64,000 bases of DNA from Limimaricola sp. G21655-S1. GTDB taxonomy: Bacteria > Pseudomonadota > Alphaproteobacteria > Rhodobacterales > Rhodobacteraceae. The DNA lies in the NCBI RefSeq assembly GCF_027213785.1, contig NZ_JAPWGO010000017.1, positions 18,623 to 82,622 on the forward strand. Reading direction: 5' to 3'. Under the pieces are notes generated by a model. That model was not told where the DNA came from, ran no database searches, and saw nothing but the letters and a program-made list of their open reading frames with translations. Both the position numbers and the translations under genes were made by a program. The first letter of the stretch is position 1, and each line of letters starts with the position of its first letter. Shown piece after piece: positions 26,315 through 35,357 of this stretch.

Positions 26315-28255
26315 TCAGGCCCTGTCGGAGGCGGTCATGCCGCGCGCCACGTGGTTCTCGATGCGCTTTTGCTGCTCGGCGATCGCGTCGCGCAGGTTCG
26401 AGGGATAGGCCTCGAGCGGCGGCGGCCCGTCATAGAGCGCCTGCAGCGTCACGTCGCGCGCGATCGGGGCGGCGACCGAGGAGCCGCCGCCGCCATGCTC
26501 GACCACGACCGAGACGGCGAAGCGCGGGTTATCGTAGGGGGCGAAGTTGACCCAGAGCGCGTGGTCGCGCCGTTCCCACGGCAGGTCGGCGTTCGAGGTA
26601 ACGCCGCGGGCCCGCTCCTCGGCGGTGATGCGGCGCACCTGGCTGGTGCCGGACTTGCCTGCCATCTGCATCCCCTCGGCCACGATCCGCGCGCCGTAGC
26701 CGGTGCCGCGCGGGGCGTTCGAGACATCGTTCATCGCGGAGCGCACCCGGCGCAGGTAATTCTCGTTGAGACCCATCGGCTCGCCGGCGCCCGAGGGCTG
26801 GATCTCGCCGCCGATCGAATGCACCAGCCGTGGCCGCACATCGCGCCCGGTGGCAAGCCGCGCCGACATCACCGCGAGCTGGAGCGGCGTCGCCAGCACG
26901 TAGCCCTGGCCGATCGAGGCGTTGACGGTATCGCCGATGCGCCAGCTCTCACCGTAGCGGTCGCGCTTCCACTGGGTGTCGGGGGCCACCCCCTCGCTCA
27001 CCGCCGACATCGGCACGTCGAGCGGCACGCCGACGCCGAGCCTGCGCGCCATCTCGGCGATGCGGTCGATGCCGATCTTCTGGCTGATCTCGTAGTAATA
27101 GACGTCGCAGCTTTCCTGCAGGCTGCGATGCATGTTGACGTTGCCATGGCCGCCGCGCTTCCAGCAATGGAAGCGGGTGCCGCCGACCTCGGAATAGCCG
27201 GGGCAGTACTCGGTGTCCTCGGGGCCGACGAGCCCCGATTCCAGCGCCGCCATGGCGACCACCATCTTGAAGGTCGAACCGGGCGGGTAGGCGCCCTGCA
27301 CGGTCTTGGCCGAGAGCGGGCGGTACTTGTTCTCGTTCAGGGCGCGCCAGTCGGACCCCGAGATGCCGCGCACGAAGAGGTTCGGGTCGAAGGTCGGGGC
27401 CGAGGCCACGGCGCGCAGGTCGCCGGTCTCCAGATCGATCACCACCACCGAGGCGCTCTCGCCCTCGAGCCGCGCCTCGGTGTAGCTTTGCAGCTTGCTG
27501 TCGAGGGTGAGCTGGATGTCGGCGCCGGACTTGCCCTCCTCGCGGTCGATCTCGCGCATCACCCGGCCCGCGGCGTTGACCTCGATCCGCTTGGTGCCGG
27601 CGGAGCCGCGCAGCTCTTCCTCGAACTTGGCCTCGACCCCGGTCTTGCCGATCTGGAAGCGCGGGATCTGCATCAGCGGGTCGGGGTTCTCCATCTTCGA
27701 CAGGTCGTAATCGGAGACCGGACCCACATAGCCCACCACATGCGCGGTATCGGAGCCGCGCGGGTAATGGCGCGACAGGCCGACCTCGGCGGTGATGCCG
27801 GGCAGGGCAGGGGCGTTGACGGTGACCTTGGCCACGTCGTCCCACGGCACCCGCTCGGCCACGGTGACCGGAACGAAGGCGGGGCGACGGGCCATCTCGG
27901 CCTTGGCGCTTTCGATCGCCTCGGGCGGCAGGTCGATCAGCCGCGCCAGCCGGTCGAGCGTGTCGTCGACATCGCCCGCATCCTCGCGGGTTATCACGAC
28001 GCGGTAGTTCTGTTCGTTGACCGCGAGCGGCACGCCGTTGCGGTCGAAGATCAGCCCGCGCGCCGGCGGGATCAGCCGCATGTTGATACGGTTCTCCTCG
28101 GCGAGAGAGCGGTAGATCTCGCCCTCGTCGACCTGCATCGACCGCATCCGCCAGCCCAGCACGCCGATCATGGCAAGCTGCGAGGCACCGATGACGAGGC
28201 TGCGCCGCCCGATGCGACGGGCGCTTTCGGCGGTTTCCTTCGGCGGTCGTTTCAT
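26315..28255 (-). CDS. mrdA: Penicillin-binding protein 2 (MrdA), peptidoglycan transpeptidase
   Basis: This 646-residue class B PBP is the transpeptidase partner of RodA in side-wall elongation. A single membrane helix lies near residues 18-37, a PBP dimerisation/pedestal domain follows, and the transpeptidase domain has Ser327 in YPPGSTFK, an SCD motif at 382, and GKSGTSQ near residue 540. The gene overlaps mreD by 4 bases and is followed by rodA after one base, so the complex is co-expressed. Confidence 0.96.
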   Translation of the reverse strand: MKRPPKETAESARRIGRRSLVIGASQLAMIGVLGWRMRSMQVDEGEIYRSLAEENRINMRLIPPARGLIFDRNGVPLAVNEQNYRVVITREDAGDVDDTLDRLARLIDLPPEAIESAKAEMARRPAFVPVTVAERVPWDDVAKVTVNAPALPGITAEVGLSRHYPRGSDTAHVVGYVGPVSDYDLSKMENPDPLMQIPRFQIGKTGVEAKFEEELRGSAGTKRIEVNAAGRVMREIDREEGKSGADIQLTLDSKLQSYTEARLEGESASVVVIDLETGDLRAVASAPTFDPNLFVRGISGSDWRALNENKYRPLSAKTVQGAYPPGSTFKMVVAMAALESGLVGPEDTEYCPGYSEVGGTRFHCWKRGGHGNVNMHRSLQESCDVYYYEISQKIGIDRIAEMARRLGVGVPLDVPMSAVSEGVAPDTQWKRDRYGESWRIGDTVNASIGQGYVLATPLQLAVMSARLATGRDVRPRLVHSIGGEIQPSGAGEPMGLNENYLRRVRSAMNDVSNAPRGTGYGARIVAEGMQMAGKSGTSQVRRITAEERARGVTSNADLPWERRDHALWVNFAPYDNPRFAVSVVVEHGGGGSSVAAPIARDVTLQALYDGPPPLEAYPSNLRDAIAEQQKRIENHVARGMTASDRA

Positions 28256-28785
28256 ACGGAAATCCTCCGACGGCTATCGGTGGGGCGGTGGCCGATGCGG
28301 AACAGCCAGCGCGCGGCGATGGCGGCGAGCGGGTAGGCCAGCGCGGTGGTGACGGCCTGGCTCGCCACGAGGCCGAGCGGTGGTGCGGGCACCACGGTGA
28401 TCAGCAGCGCCAGCTGCGTCGCCGCGAGGATCCCCGCCACGGCGAGGCTCGTCGCCGCCCATTCGGCGGCGAAGCCGCCGGCGCGCAGCCGCATGTGCCG
28501 TCGCCTGAGCATCTCGGTCGCGATCACCGTCAGTGCCGCCATCAGCCCCGGCGGCCGCTGGAACAGGAAATCGGCCAGCAGCACCACCGCGGCCACCAGC
28601 CAGACCGGCAGGAAGCCGGGCCGCCGCACCACCCATAACAGCACCGCCACCAGCAGGAGGTCCGGCCCGGCCCAGCGCGGCGGCAGCGTGTCGAGCGGCA
28701 GCAGCCGCAGGAAGATCAGCCCCATGGCCAGCGCGGCGAAACCCGCGCGGCCGAGCCAGAGCCGGGCCTGCCGGGGGCTAGCCAT
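28252..28785 (-). CDS. mreD: Rod shape-determining protein MreD
   Basis: This small 177-residue membrane protein of about five helices sits between mreC and mrdA, the standard place for mreD. Sequence similarity in this family is low; the assignment rests on membrane pattern (LPPRWAGPDLLLVAVLLW, FLFQRPPGLMAALTV) and gene order. It overlaps mreC by 8 bases and mrdA by 4, indicating tight coupling. Confidence 0.88.
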   Translation of the reverse strand: MASPRQARLWLGRAGFAALAMGLIFLRLLPLDTLPPRWAGPDLLLVAVLLWVVRRPGFLPVWLVAAVVLLADFLFQRPPGLMAALTVIATEMLRRRHMRLRAGGFAAEWAATSLAVAGILAATQLALLITVVPAPPLGLVASQAVTTALAYPLAAIAARWLFRIGHRPTDSRRRISV

Positions 28786-29731
28786 CGGGCGCCTCCGCGG
28801 CCTCGTCCGGTTCTGGTTCGGCCAGCCCGAGGCTTTCGGGCGCCGGTGCCGGCGGGCCGAAGACCTCGCGCGGCTCGGGCACGATCAGCCGGCCCGTCTC
28901 GTCGACGGTCTCGGCTTGATGGCTGCGCAGCACCCGCAGGAATTCGAGCCGCTCGTAGTCGGCGGCAAGACGGATCCGCAGCCGCCCGTCCGAGCCCATC
29001 GTCACCTGTCCCACCAGCAGGTCGGCCGGGAACATGCCGCCATCGCCCGAGGAAACGACCCGGTCGCCGGGGCGCACGAGGTCGGGGTTCTCGAGGAAGT
29101 CGATCGGCGGATAGATCGTGTTGTCGCCGGCGAGGATCGCGCGCTGCCCCGAGGGCTGGATCGTGACGGGAATGCGCGACGAGGTATCGGTGAGCAGCAG
29201 CACCCGGCTCGAGGCATGCCCCACGCCAGAGATCCGGCCGACCAGCCCGATCCCGTCCATCGCGGGCCAGCCGTCGAGCACGCCGTCGCGGGCGCCGACA
29301 TTGACCAGCACCGACTGCCGGAACGGCGAGCCGCTATCGGCCATCACCACGCCGGTGATGTAGGTGAGCCTCGGGTCGAGCCGCACGTTGTTGAGGTCGA
29401 GAAGCTTCGCGTTCTCCTGCTCGAGCTGCAACGCCGCCTCGCGCCACGCGCGCATCTGCTGCAGCTCGCGGCGGAGCTGCTGGTTCTGCTCGTGCAGATG
29501 CGCGTAGCTCTGGAAATTGCCGGCCATGGTCGCGAGGCCGGTGACGGGCGCCAGCGCCCAGTCGAAGCTGGGCAGCACCCGGTCCACTACCTCGGCGCGC
29601 ATCCGCTCCACGCGGGGGCTGTCGATGCGCCACAGGGCGAACAGCGCCAGAAGGGCGAGCAGCAAGAGCCCGACCAGCAGCCTGCGGATCGGGCGGGCGT
29701 AATCCTCGCCGCTATGTCTCGGTCTCGCCAA
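28778..29731 (-). CDS. mreC: Rod shape-determining protein MreC
   Basis: This 317-residue protein links the cytoplasmic MreB filament to the periplasmic wall enzymes. It has a short cytoplasmic N-terminus, one membrane helix (LVGLLLLALLALFALWRI), a coiled coil (QLRRELQQMRAWREAALQLE) and a beta-rich domain with VGRISGVGHASSRVLLLTD. The C-terminus is an acidic, Pro/Glu-rich tail. It lies 77 bases downstream of mreB with two hairpins between. Confidence 0.94.
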   Translation of the reverse strand: MARPRHSGEDYARPIRRLLVGLLLLALLALFALWRIDSPRVERMRAEVVDRVLPSFDWALAPVTGLATMAGNFQSYAHLHEQNQQLRRELQQMRAWREAALQLEQENAKLLDLNNVRLDPRLTYITGVVMADSGSPFRQSVLVNVGARDGVLDGWPAMDGIGLVGRISGVGHASSRVLLLTDTSSRIPVTIQPSGQRAILAGDNTIYPPIDFLENPDLVRPGDRVVSSGDGGMFPADLLVGQVTMGSDGRLRIRLAADYERLEFLRVLRSHQAETVDETGRLIVPEPREVFGPPAPAPESLGLAEPEPDEAAEAPDG

Positions 29732-29762
29732 GGAGCGCGCACCCCCTCGTCATCTGGCAGGA

Positions 29763-29805
29763 ACCCTCCGCGAGGGAGGGTCGGGACGTCCCCGGCGGGG
29801 GCGTC
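29763..29805. terminator. Two hairpins between mreB and mreC
   Basis: Stem 1 is ACCCTCC/GGAGGGT (29763-29781). Stem 2 is GACG(T)CCCC/GGGG(G)CGTC (29785-29805), placed directly after the mreB stop. Neither has a U run, so they probably attenuate or stabilise rather than fully terminate, making mreB more abundant than mreCD. Confidence 0.5.
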
Positions 29806-29808
29806 GTC

Positions 29809-30978
<1,170 letters not shown>

Positions 30979-30998
30979 TCACGTACCGTTGCATGGAA

Positions 30999-31022
30999 GA
31001 CGCGGCGCCGGGGCGCCGCGTC
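30999..31022. terminator. Terminator hairpin after leuA
   Basis: GACGCGGCGCC (30999-31009) pairs perfectly with 31012-31022 across a two-base loop, 9 bases after the leuA stop. On the minus strand it is followed by TTCCATG, a weak U tract. It separates leuA from mreB transcription. Confidence 0.7.
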
Positions 31023-31031
31023 GGCGCGATG

Positions 31032-32615
31032 TCATTCCCCGGCGTCGAGATAACCCACGCCCTTCACATCGGCATTCGGGGCGGTCTTCTCGCGCCGCAC
31101 CAGCAGCCGGTTCACGGCGTTGATATAGGCCTTGGCGCTCGCCACCACGGTGTCGGTATCGGCGGATTGGCCGGTCGCGATGCGCCCGTCCTCCTCCAGC
31201 CGCACCGAGACGGTCGCCTGCGCGTCGGTGCCTTCGGTGACGGCCGCCACCTGGTAGAGTTGCAGCCGCGCCTCGTGCGGGAACAGCGCCTTGATCGCGT
31301 TGAAAGTGGCATCCACGGGGCCGTCGCCGGTGGCGTCGACCGACTTCTCCGCGTCGTCGATGGTCAGGGTCATCTCGGCGTGCTGCGGCCCTTCGGTGCC
31401 GCAGACCACCTTCAGCGACTTGAGCCGCAGCCGGTCCGAGACCGCCTCGTTCTGGCGCACCAGCGCGATCAGGTCGTCGTCGTAGACCTCCTTCTTGCGG
31501 TCGGCCAGTTCCTTGAACCGCACGAAGACGTCGTTGAGCTGATTGTCGGCCAGCTCGAAGCCCAGCTCCTTCAGCTTGGAGCGCAGCGCGGCGCGGCCGG
31601 AATGCTTGCCCAGCACGATGTTGGTGGCGTTGAGGCCGACATCCTCGGGGCGCATGATCTCGAAGGTCTCGGCGTTCTTCAGCATCCCGTCCTGGTGGAT
31701 GCCGCTCTCATGCGCGAAGGCGTTCTTGCCGACGATCGCCTTGTTGAACTGCACCGGGAAGCCCGAGACGGTGGCGACGCGACGCGAGATGTTCATGATC
31801 TTGCGGGTGTCGATGCCGGTGTCCCAGGGCAGGATGTCGTGGCGCACCTTCAGCGCCATCACCACTTCCTCCAGCGCGGTGTTGCCGGCGCGCTCGCCGA
31901 GGCCGTTGATCGTGCATTCGATCTGCCGCGCGCCGCCCTCGACCGCGGCCAGCGCGTTCGCCGTCGCCATGCCCAGATCGTTGTGGCAATGGGTCGCGAA
32001 GATGATCTCGTCGGCGCCCGGCACCTCGGCGATCAGCCGGCGGATCAGGTCGGCGCTTTCCATCGGCGCGGTATAGCCCACCGTGTCGGGGATGTTGATC
32101 GTCGTCGCGCCCGCCTTGATCGCGATCTCGACCACGCGGGCGAGGTAGTCCCACTCGGTCCGGGTCGCATCCATCGGCGACCACTGCACGTTGTCGCACA
32201 GGTTGCGCGCGTGGGTCACGGTGTCGTGGATGCGCTGGGCCATCTCGTCCTGCGTCAGGTTCGGAATGGCGCGGTGCAGCGGCGAGGTGCCGATGAAGGT
32301 GTGGATGCGCGGCGAGCGGGCGTGCTTCACCGCCTCCCAGCAGCGGTCGATGTCCTTGTAGTTGGCGCGGGCGAGGCCGCAGATCGTGGCGTTCTTCGAC
32401 TGGCGGGCGATCTCGCTCACCGCCTTGAAGTCGCCCTCCGAGGCGATCGGGAAGCCGGCCTCGATGATGTCGACGCCCATCTCGTCGAGCAGCTCGGCGA
32501 TCTCCAGCTTTTCGGCATGGGTCATGGTGGCGCCGGGCGATTGCTCGCCGTCGCGCAGCGTCGTGTCGAAGATCAGGACGCGGTTTTCGGGGCGGGTGTC
32601 GGGGGTGGTGGTCAT
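31032..32615 (-). CDS. leuA: 2-isopropylmalate synthase (LeuA)
   Basis: This is the first committed enzyme of leucine synthesis, condensing 2-oxoisovalerate with acetyl-CoA. The 527 residues include the TIM barrel with FDTTLRDGEQSPG near the N-terminus, FATHCHNDLGMATANALAA (metal-ligand HxH) and the C-terminal leucine-binding regulatory domain (from about residue 390, ending with KAYINAVNRLL). GAGAGGAATTGAGAG precedes the ATG. A leucine-rich leader peptide with a hairpin upstream points to attenuation in addition to feedback inhibition. Confidence 0.97.
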   Translation of the reverse strand: MTTTPDTRPENRVLIFDTTLRDGEQSPGATMTHAEKLEIAELLDEMGVDIIEAGFPIASEGDFKAVSEIARQSKNATICGLARANYKDIDRCWEAVKHARSPRIHTFIGTSPLHRAIPNLTQDEMAQRIHDTVTHARNLCDNVQWSPMDATRTEWDYLARVVEIAIKAGATTINIPDTVGYTAPMESADLIRRLIAEVPGADEIIFATHCHNDLGMATANALAAVEGGARQIECTINGLGERAGNTALEEVVMALKVRHDILPWDTGIDTRKIMNISRRVATVSGFPVQFNKAIVGKNAFAHESGIHQDGMLKNAETFEIMRPEDVGLNATNIVLGKHSGRAALRSKLKELGFELADNQLNDVFVRFKELADRKKEVYDDDLIALVRQNEAVSDRLRLKSLKVVCGTEGPQHAEMTLTIDDAEKSVDATGDGPVDATFNAIKALFPHEARLQLYQVAAVTEGTDAQATVSVRLEEDGRIATGQSADTDTVVASAKAYINAVNRLLVRREKTAPNADVKGVGYLDAGE

Positions 32616-32662
32616 CTCTCAATTCCTCTCGGGTCCGGGTGCGTTATCCGGCGCGATTGTCC

Positions 32663-32698
32663 CCTCTGAGCGGTCGCGCCGACGGGCACGCTCAGAGG
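32663..32698 (-). promoter_or_regulatory. Attenuator hairpin overlapping the leuA leader stop codon
   Basis: CCTCTGAGCG and CGCTCAGAGG form a perfect 10-bp stem (32689-32698 with 32663-32672) around a 16-base loop. The 5' arm includes the last sense codon and TGA of the leader peptide, so a ribosome finishing or stalling in the leader decides whether it forms. GGGGAC, overlapping the 3' arm at 32659-32664, can pair instead with GTCCCC inside the leader (32741-32746), a possible competing structure. No U run follows the stem, so the exit mechanism is open. Confidence 0.6.
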
Positions 32699-32769
32699 CG
32701 AGTAAGGAGAAGGAGGGTCCGAAGCGCGGGCAGGGCCGCGGGGGACGAGAGGGTGAGGTTCCGGCTCAT
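32692..32769 (-). CDS. Leucine-rich leader peptide of leuA
   Basis: This 25-residue frame begins MSRNLTLSSPAALPALRT and continues with four consecutive Leu codons (CTC CTT CTC CTT), then TRL. Nine of 25 residues are Leu and most Leu codons are CTC or CTT rather than the CTG favoured by the genes nearby. It ends 76 bases before leuA and its stop lies inside a 10-bp stem, as expected for a ribosome-mediated attenuation leader. It has no ribosome binding site, but a TATAGT -10 box ends only 7 bases before the ATG, implying a leaderless mRNA. Confidence 0.75.
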   Translation of the reverse strand: MSRNLTLSSPAALPALRTLLLLTRL

Positions 32770-32776
32770 GGGCGGG

Positions 32777-32804
32777 ACTATATCGCCCGTTCGCGGGATG
32801 AAAA
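32777..32804 (-). promoter_or_regulatory. Promoter of the leuA leader transcript
   Basis: A TATAGT -10 (complement of 32777-32782) lies 16 bases from TTTTCA (complement of 32799-32804), a fair -35. Transcription is predicted to start at or within a base or two of the leader ATG at 32769. The promoter sits just before the glutathione S-transferase stop codon ends upstream. Confidence 0.55.
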
Positions 32805-32807
32805 CCC

Positions 32808-33608
32808 CTAAGCCGACAGAAGTCCCAACTCGGTATCCGAGGCGACGCGGTCGTACTTGTCGCGGGGCGGCATCGGCCGGTCGCGCCAGTCGGGCTCGAA
32901 CACGAAGCTCGAGCGCCGCCGCCCGTCTGGCAGCGCGCCGTTGCCCGACCCCACGGCGTAATCGTAGTAGAGCTTGACGATCTGTTCGTAGCGCACCTGC
33001 TGCGCCGCCTCGAAGCCGAGACAGGCGTCGCGCCAGCGACGCACGCGATCGAATTCGGGGGTCTCGGGCAGATCGAATCCCTCGTAATGCTCGAGAAACC
33101 AGAACCGCATCATCAGCGGCGTGTAGACGATCTCGGCCAGCCCGTAGCGGTCGAACAGCCATGTGCCCTGGGGGTTGTGCCGCTCCAGCATCTCGCCCAG
33201 CCAGCGGTAATGCCCGAGCAGCGCCGCGCGCTTGTCGTCTCGCTTCGCGGGATCGGTGTTCATCACGTAGAGATAACCGGACATGCCGAACGGCCCCTCG
33301 CGGGTGATGAACAGCCGCTCGATGCCGCGCTCGAACGGGTCGGCGCGGGCGATGCGCGGCTCGGCCCAGCGTTCCTCGACATAGCGCAGGATCACCAGGC
33401 TCTCCTTGAGGATGCCGCCGTCCTCGGTCTCCAGTACCGGCAATGCCGTGGTGCCGCCGGTCTTTTCCAGCAGCCAGTCGGGGCGCGGTTCGGTGATGTC
33501 TATGACATGGAAATCGACCGCATCCCTCAGCCCCTTGAGCGCCAGCAGGATCTCGACCCGCTGCGAGAACGGGCAGACCGGGATATGGTAGATGGTCGGT
33601 CGGGTCAT
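32808..33608 (-). CDS. Glutathione S-transferase family protein
   Basis: This 266-residue protein has an N-terminal thioredoxin-fold domain with IYHIPVCPFSQRVEILLALKG (Cys-Pro-Phe-Ser at the glutathione site). The cis-Pro region is TTALPVLETEDGGILKES, and an alpha-helical C-terminal domain follows. Its substrate is unknown. ATG 33608 has a perfect AGGAGG upstream; the frame is open upstream inside the divergent SDR region and is not used. It ends just before the leuA promoter. Confidence 0.88.
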   Translation of the reverse strand: MTRPTIYHIPVCPFSQRVEILLALKGLRDAVDFHVIDITEPRPDWLLEKTGGTTALPVLETEDGGILKESLVILRYVEERWAEPRIARADPFERGIERLFITREGPFGMSGYLYVMNTDPAKRDDKRAALLGHYRWLGEMLERHNPQGTWLFDRYGLAEIVYTPLMMRFWFLEHYEGFDLPETPEFDRVRRWRDACLGFEAAQQVRYEQIVKLYYDYAVGSGNGALPDGRRRSSFVFEPDWRDRPMPPRDKYDRVASDTELGLLSA

Positions 33609-33699
33609 GGACGATCCTCCTCTCCGACGGACATCATGCCACGCCGGGGCCGCGCCGTCACGGATTGACCGGCGAACGCATCCTTCTAGCTCGCGGCGC

Positions 33700-34413
33700 A
33701 TGACACAGCACATGAAGCGGGCGCTCGTCACCGGCGGCGCCAAGGGTATCGGGCGCGGCCTCGTGGAGCGGCTGGCGCAGGAGGGCTGGGAGGTCGCGGC
33801 GATGGACCGCGACGCCGGGGCGTTGCAGGGGCTGCCCGAGGGCGCGCGGGCGATCGAGGGCGACGTCTCGGACGAGGCCTCGGTCCGGGCCGCCATCGCC
33901 GCCACCGGCTGGGACGGGCTCGACCTGCTGGTCAACAATGCCGGGCTGGCGAGCCCGGAGGCGGGACCGATCGAGGAGCTGGCGCTGGCCGATTGGCAGA
34001 AATGGATCGGCACCAATCTCACCGGTGCCTTCCTGATGACCAAGCACTGCGTGCCGCTGTTGCGCGCACGGCGCGGCGCGATCGTCAACATCACCTCGTC
34101 GCGCGCCCACCAGTCCGAGCCGCAGACCGAACCCTACGCTGCCGCCAAGGGCGGGCTGACGGCGCTGACCCACGCGCTCGCCATCTCGCTCGGACCCGAG
34201 ATCCGCGTGAACGCCATCGCGCCCGGCTGGATCGTGACGACCGGCTGGGACGAGCTGCGCGAGATCGACCATGCGCAGCATCCGGCGGGCCGTGCGGGCC
34301 GCCCCGAGGACGTGGCCGAGGCAGTGCTCTGGCTCGCCGGGGCGGGGTTCATGACCGGCGAGAGCATCCTGCTCGACGGGGGCATGACCCGGAAGATGAT
34401 CTATGCCGACTGA
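33700..34413 (+). CDS. Short-chain dehydrogenase/reductase (SDR)
   Basis: This 237-residue classical SDR has TGGAKGIGRGL for cofactor binding, LVNNAGLAS, catalytic Ser in NITSSRAHQS, and Tyr/Lys in YAAAKGG, followed by NAIAPGWIVT. The C-terminal ESILLDGGMTRKM is typical of fabG-like members. Start ATG 33700 or 33712 (MKRALVTGG) is possible. It is divergent from the GST gene, and the next SDR gene overlaps its end by 11 bases, so the two enzymes probably work in one pathway. Confidence 0.9.
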   Translation: MTQHMKRALVTGGAKGIGRGLVERLAQEGWEVAAMDRDAGALQGLPEGARAIEGDVSDEASVRAAIAATGWDGLDLLVNNAGLASPEAGPIEELALADWQKWIGTNLTGAFLMTKHCVPLLRARRGAIVNITSSRAHQSEPQTEPYAAAKGGLTALTHALAISLGPEIRVNAIAPGWIVTTGWDELREIDHAQHPAGRAGRPEDVAEAVLWLAGAGFMTGESILLDGGMTRKMIYAD

Positions 34414-35095
34414 CGCCGCCATCCCGGCGACCGTTCCTGCGACCGCCCTCGTGATCGGCGCGTCGGGCGGCATCGGCGCGGCGCTCGCCACCGAACTGGA
34501 GCGGCGCGGCACGGCCGTCACCCGGCTGTCGCGCCGGGATGACGGGCTCGACGTCACCGATCCGGCCTCGGTCGAAAGGGTCCTTGGCGCTGTCGAGAGG
34601 CCCTTCGCGCTGATCCTCGTCGCCATCGGCATTCTCGCGCCCGAAGGGCAGGGGCCGGAAAAGGCGCTCGACGCGATCGAGGCCGATCACATGGCCCGGG
34701 TCATCGCGGTCAACGCCATCGGCCCGGCGCTGGTGCTGCGGCAGCTGTCCCGGCTGATCGAGCCGGGCGGGCGCTGCGGCGTGCTCTCGGCGCGAGTCGG
34801 CTCCATCGGCGACAACGCCATGGGCGGCTGGTATTCCTACCGCGCCTCGAAGGCGGCGCTGAACCAGATCCTGCATGGCGCGGCGCTGGAGTTGAAACGA
34901 CAGGACAAGGGCGCGGTGCTCGTGGCCCTGCATCCCGGCACGGTCGAGACCGAGTTCACCGCCCCCTATGCCGGACGCCACAAGATGGTTTCGGCCGAGG
35001 AGGCGGCGAAGAACCTGTTGCAGGTCATGGACAATCTCGATCCGGCGCAATCGGGGGGCTTTTACGACTGGCGCGGAGAGGAGGTGCCGTGGTGA
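34403..35095 (+). CDS. SDR family oxidoreductase (C-factor/CsgA-like)
   Basis: This 230-residue SDR has GASGGIGAALATEL for the cofactor and YSYRASKAALN for the Tyr/Lys pair, but lacks the NNAG motif of classical members (it reads VAIGILAPEG). HPGTVETEFTAPYAG and the C-terminal GGFYDWRGEEVPW are characteristic of the CsgA-like branch. The start overlaps the preceding SDR by 11 bases. Its stop overlaps GTGA of a decayed photolyase-related gene, suggesting a former three-gene operon. Confidence 0.88.
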   Translation: MPTDAAIPATVPATALVIGASGGIGAALATELERRGTAVTRLSRRDDGLDVTDPASVERVLGAVERPFALILVAIGILAPEGQGPEKALDAIEADHMARVIAVNAIGPALVLRQLSRLIEPGGRCGVLSARVGSIGDNAMGGWYSYRASKAALNQILHGAALELKRQDKGAVLVALHPGTVETEFTAPYAGRHKMVSAEEAAKNLLQVMDNLDPAQSGGFYDWRGEEVPW

Positions 35096-35353
35096 GGCCG
35101 GTCCTCACTTTCGGCGGTCACGCACCCCGTCTCTCTCGGCGCTGCGCAAGGCCGACAAGGGCCGCGAGATGGTGGTGATGGCCGAGGTCGGCGACGTCCC
35201 GCATCACCCCGGGAAGACGCCTTTCTGTTTCCTGCCATGCGCAGGTTCGCAGATGTACCGGAGGCGGGACCGGAAAGGGGCCGACAAGCGCCGCGCCGTG
35301 TTGCGCGAGGCGGCGGCTTCCTTGATCGGATGAACCAGGGCGAGCGGGTCTAG
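35092..35353 (+). pseudogene. Decayed photolyase-related (cryptochrome-like) gene, N-terminal part, frameshifted
   Basis: Three reading frames must be joined to see the protein: an initial VRPVLTF at the GTG overlapping the SDR stop, then PSLSALRKADKGREMVVMAE followed by VGDVPHHPGK, then AFLFPAMRRFADV. Joined, they match the start of photolyase-related FAD proteins (COG3046), which read LILGDQLT..LSAL..AD....VVMAEV......HH..K.AFLF.AMR.FA. Everything beyond about residue 60 of the family (over 400 residues) is gone and the next gene follows at once. The gene is non-functional. Family assignment is from recall of this motif series. Confidence 0.6.
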
Positions 35354-35357
35354 ACGC

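Noticed and set aside
26351..28336. Long plus-strand open frame opposite mrdA
   Set aside because: It is the antisense of a clearly conserved PBP2; high G+C keeps stops rare. It is His/Arg/Gly-rich without any family.
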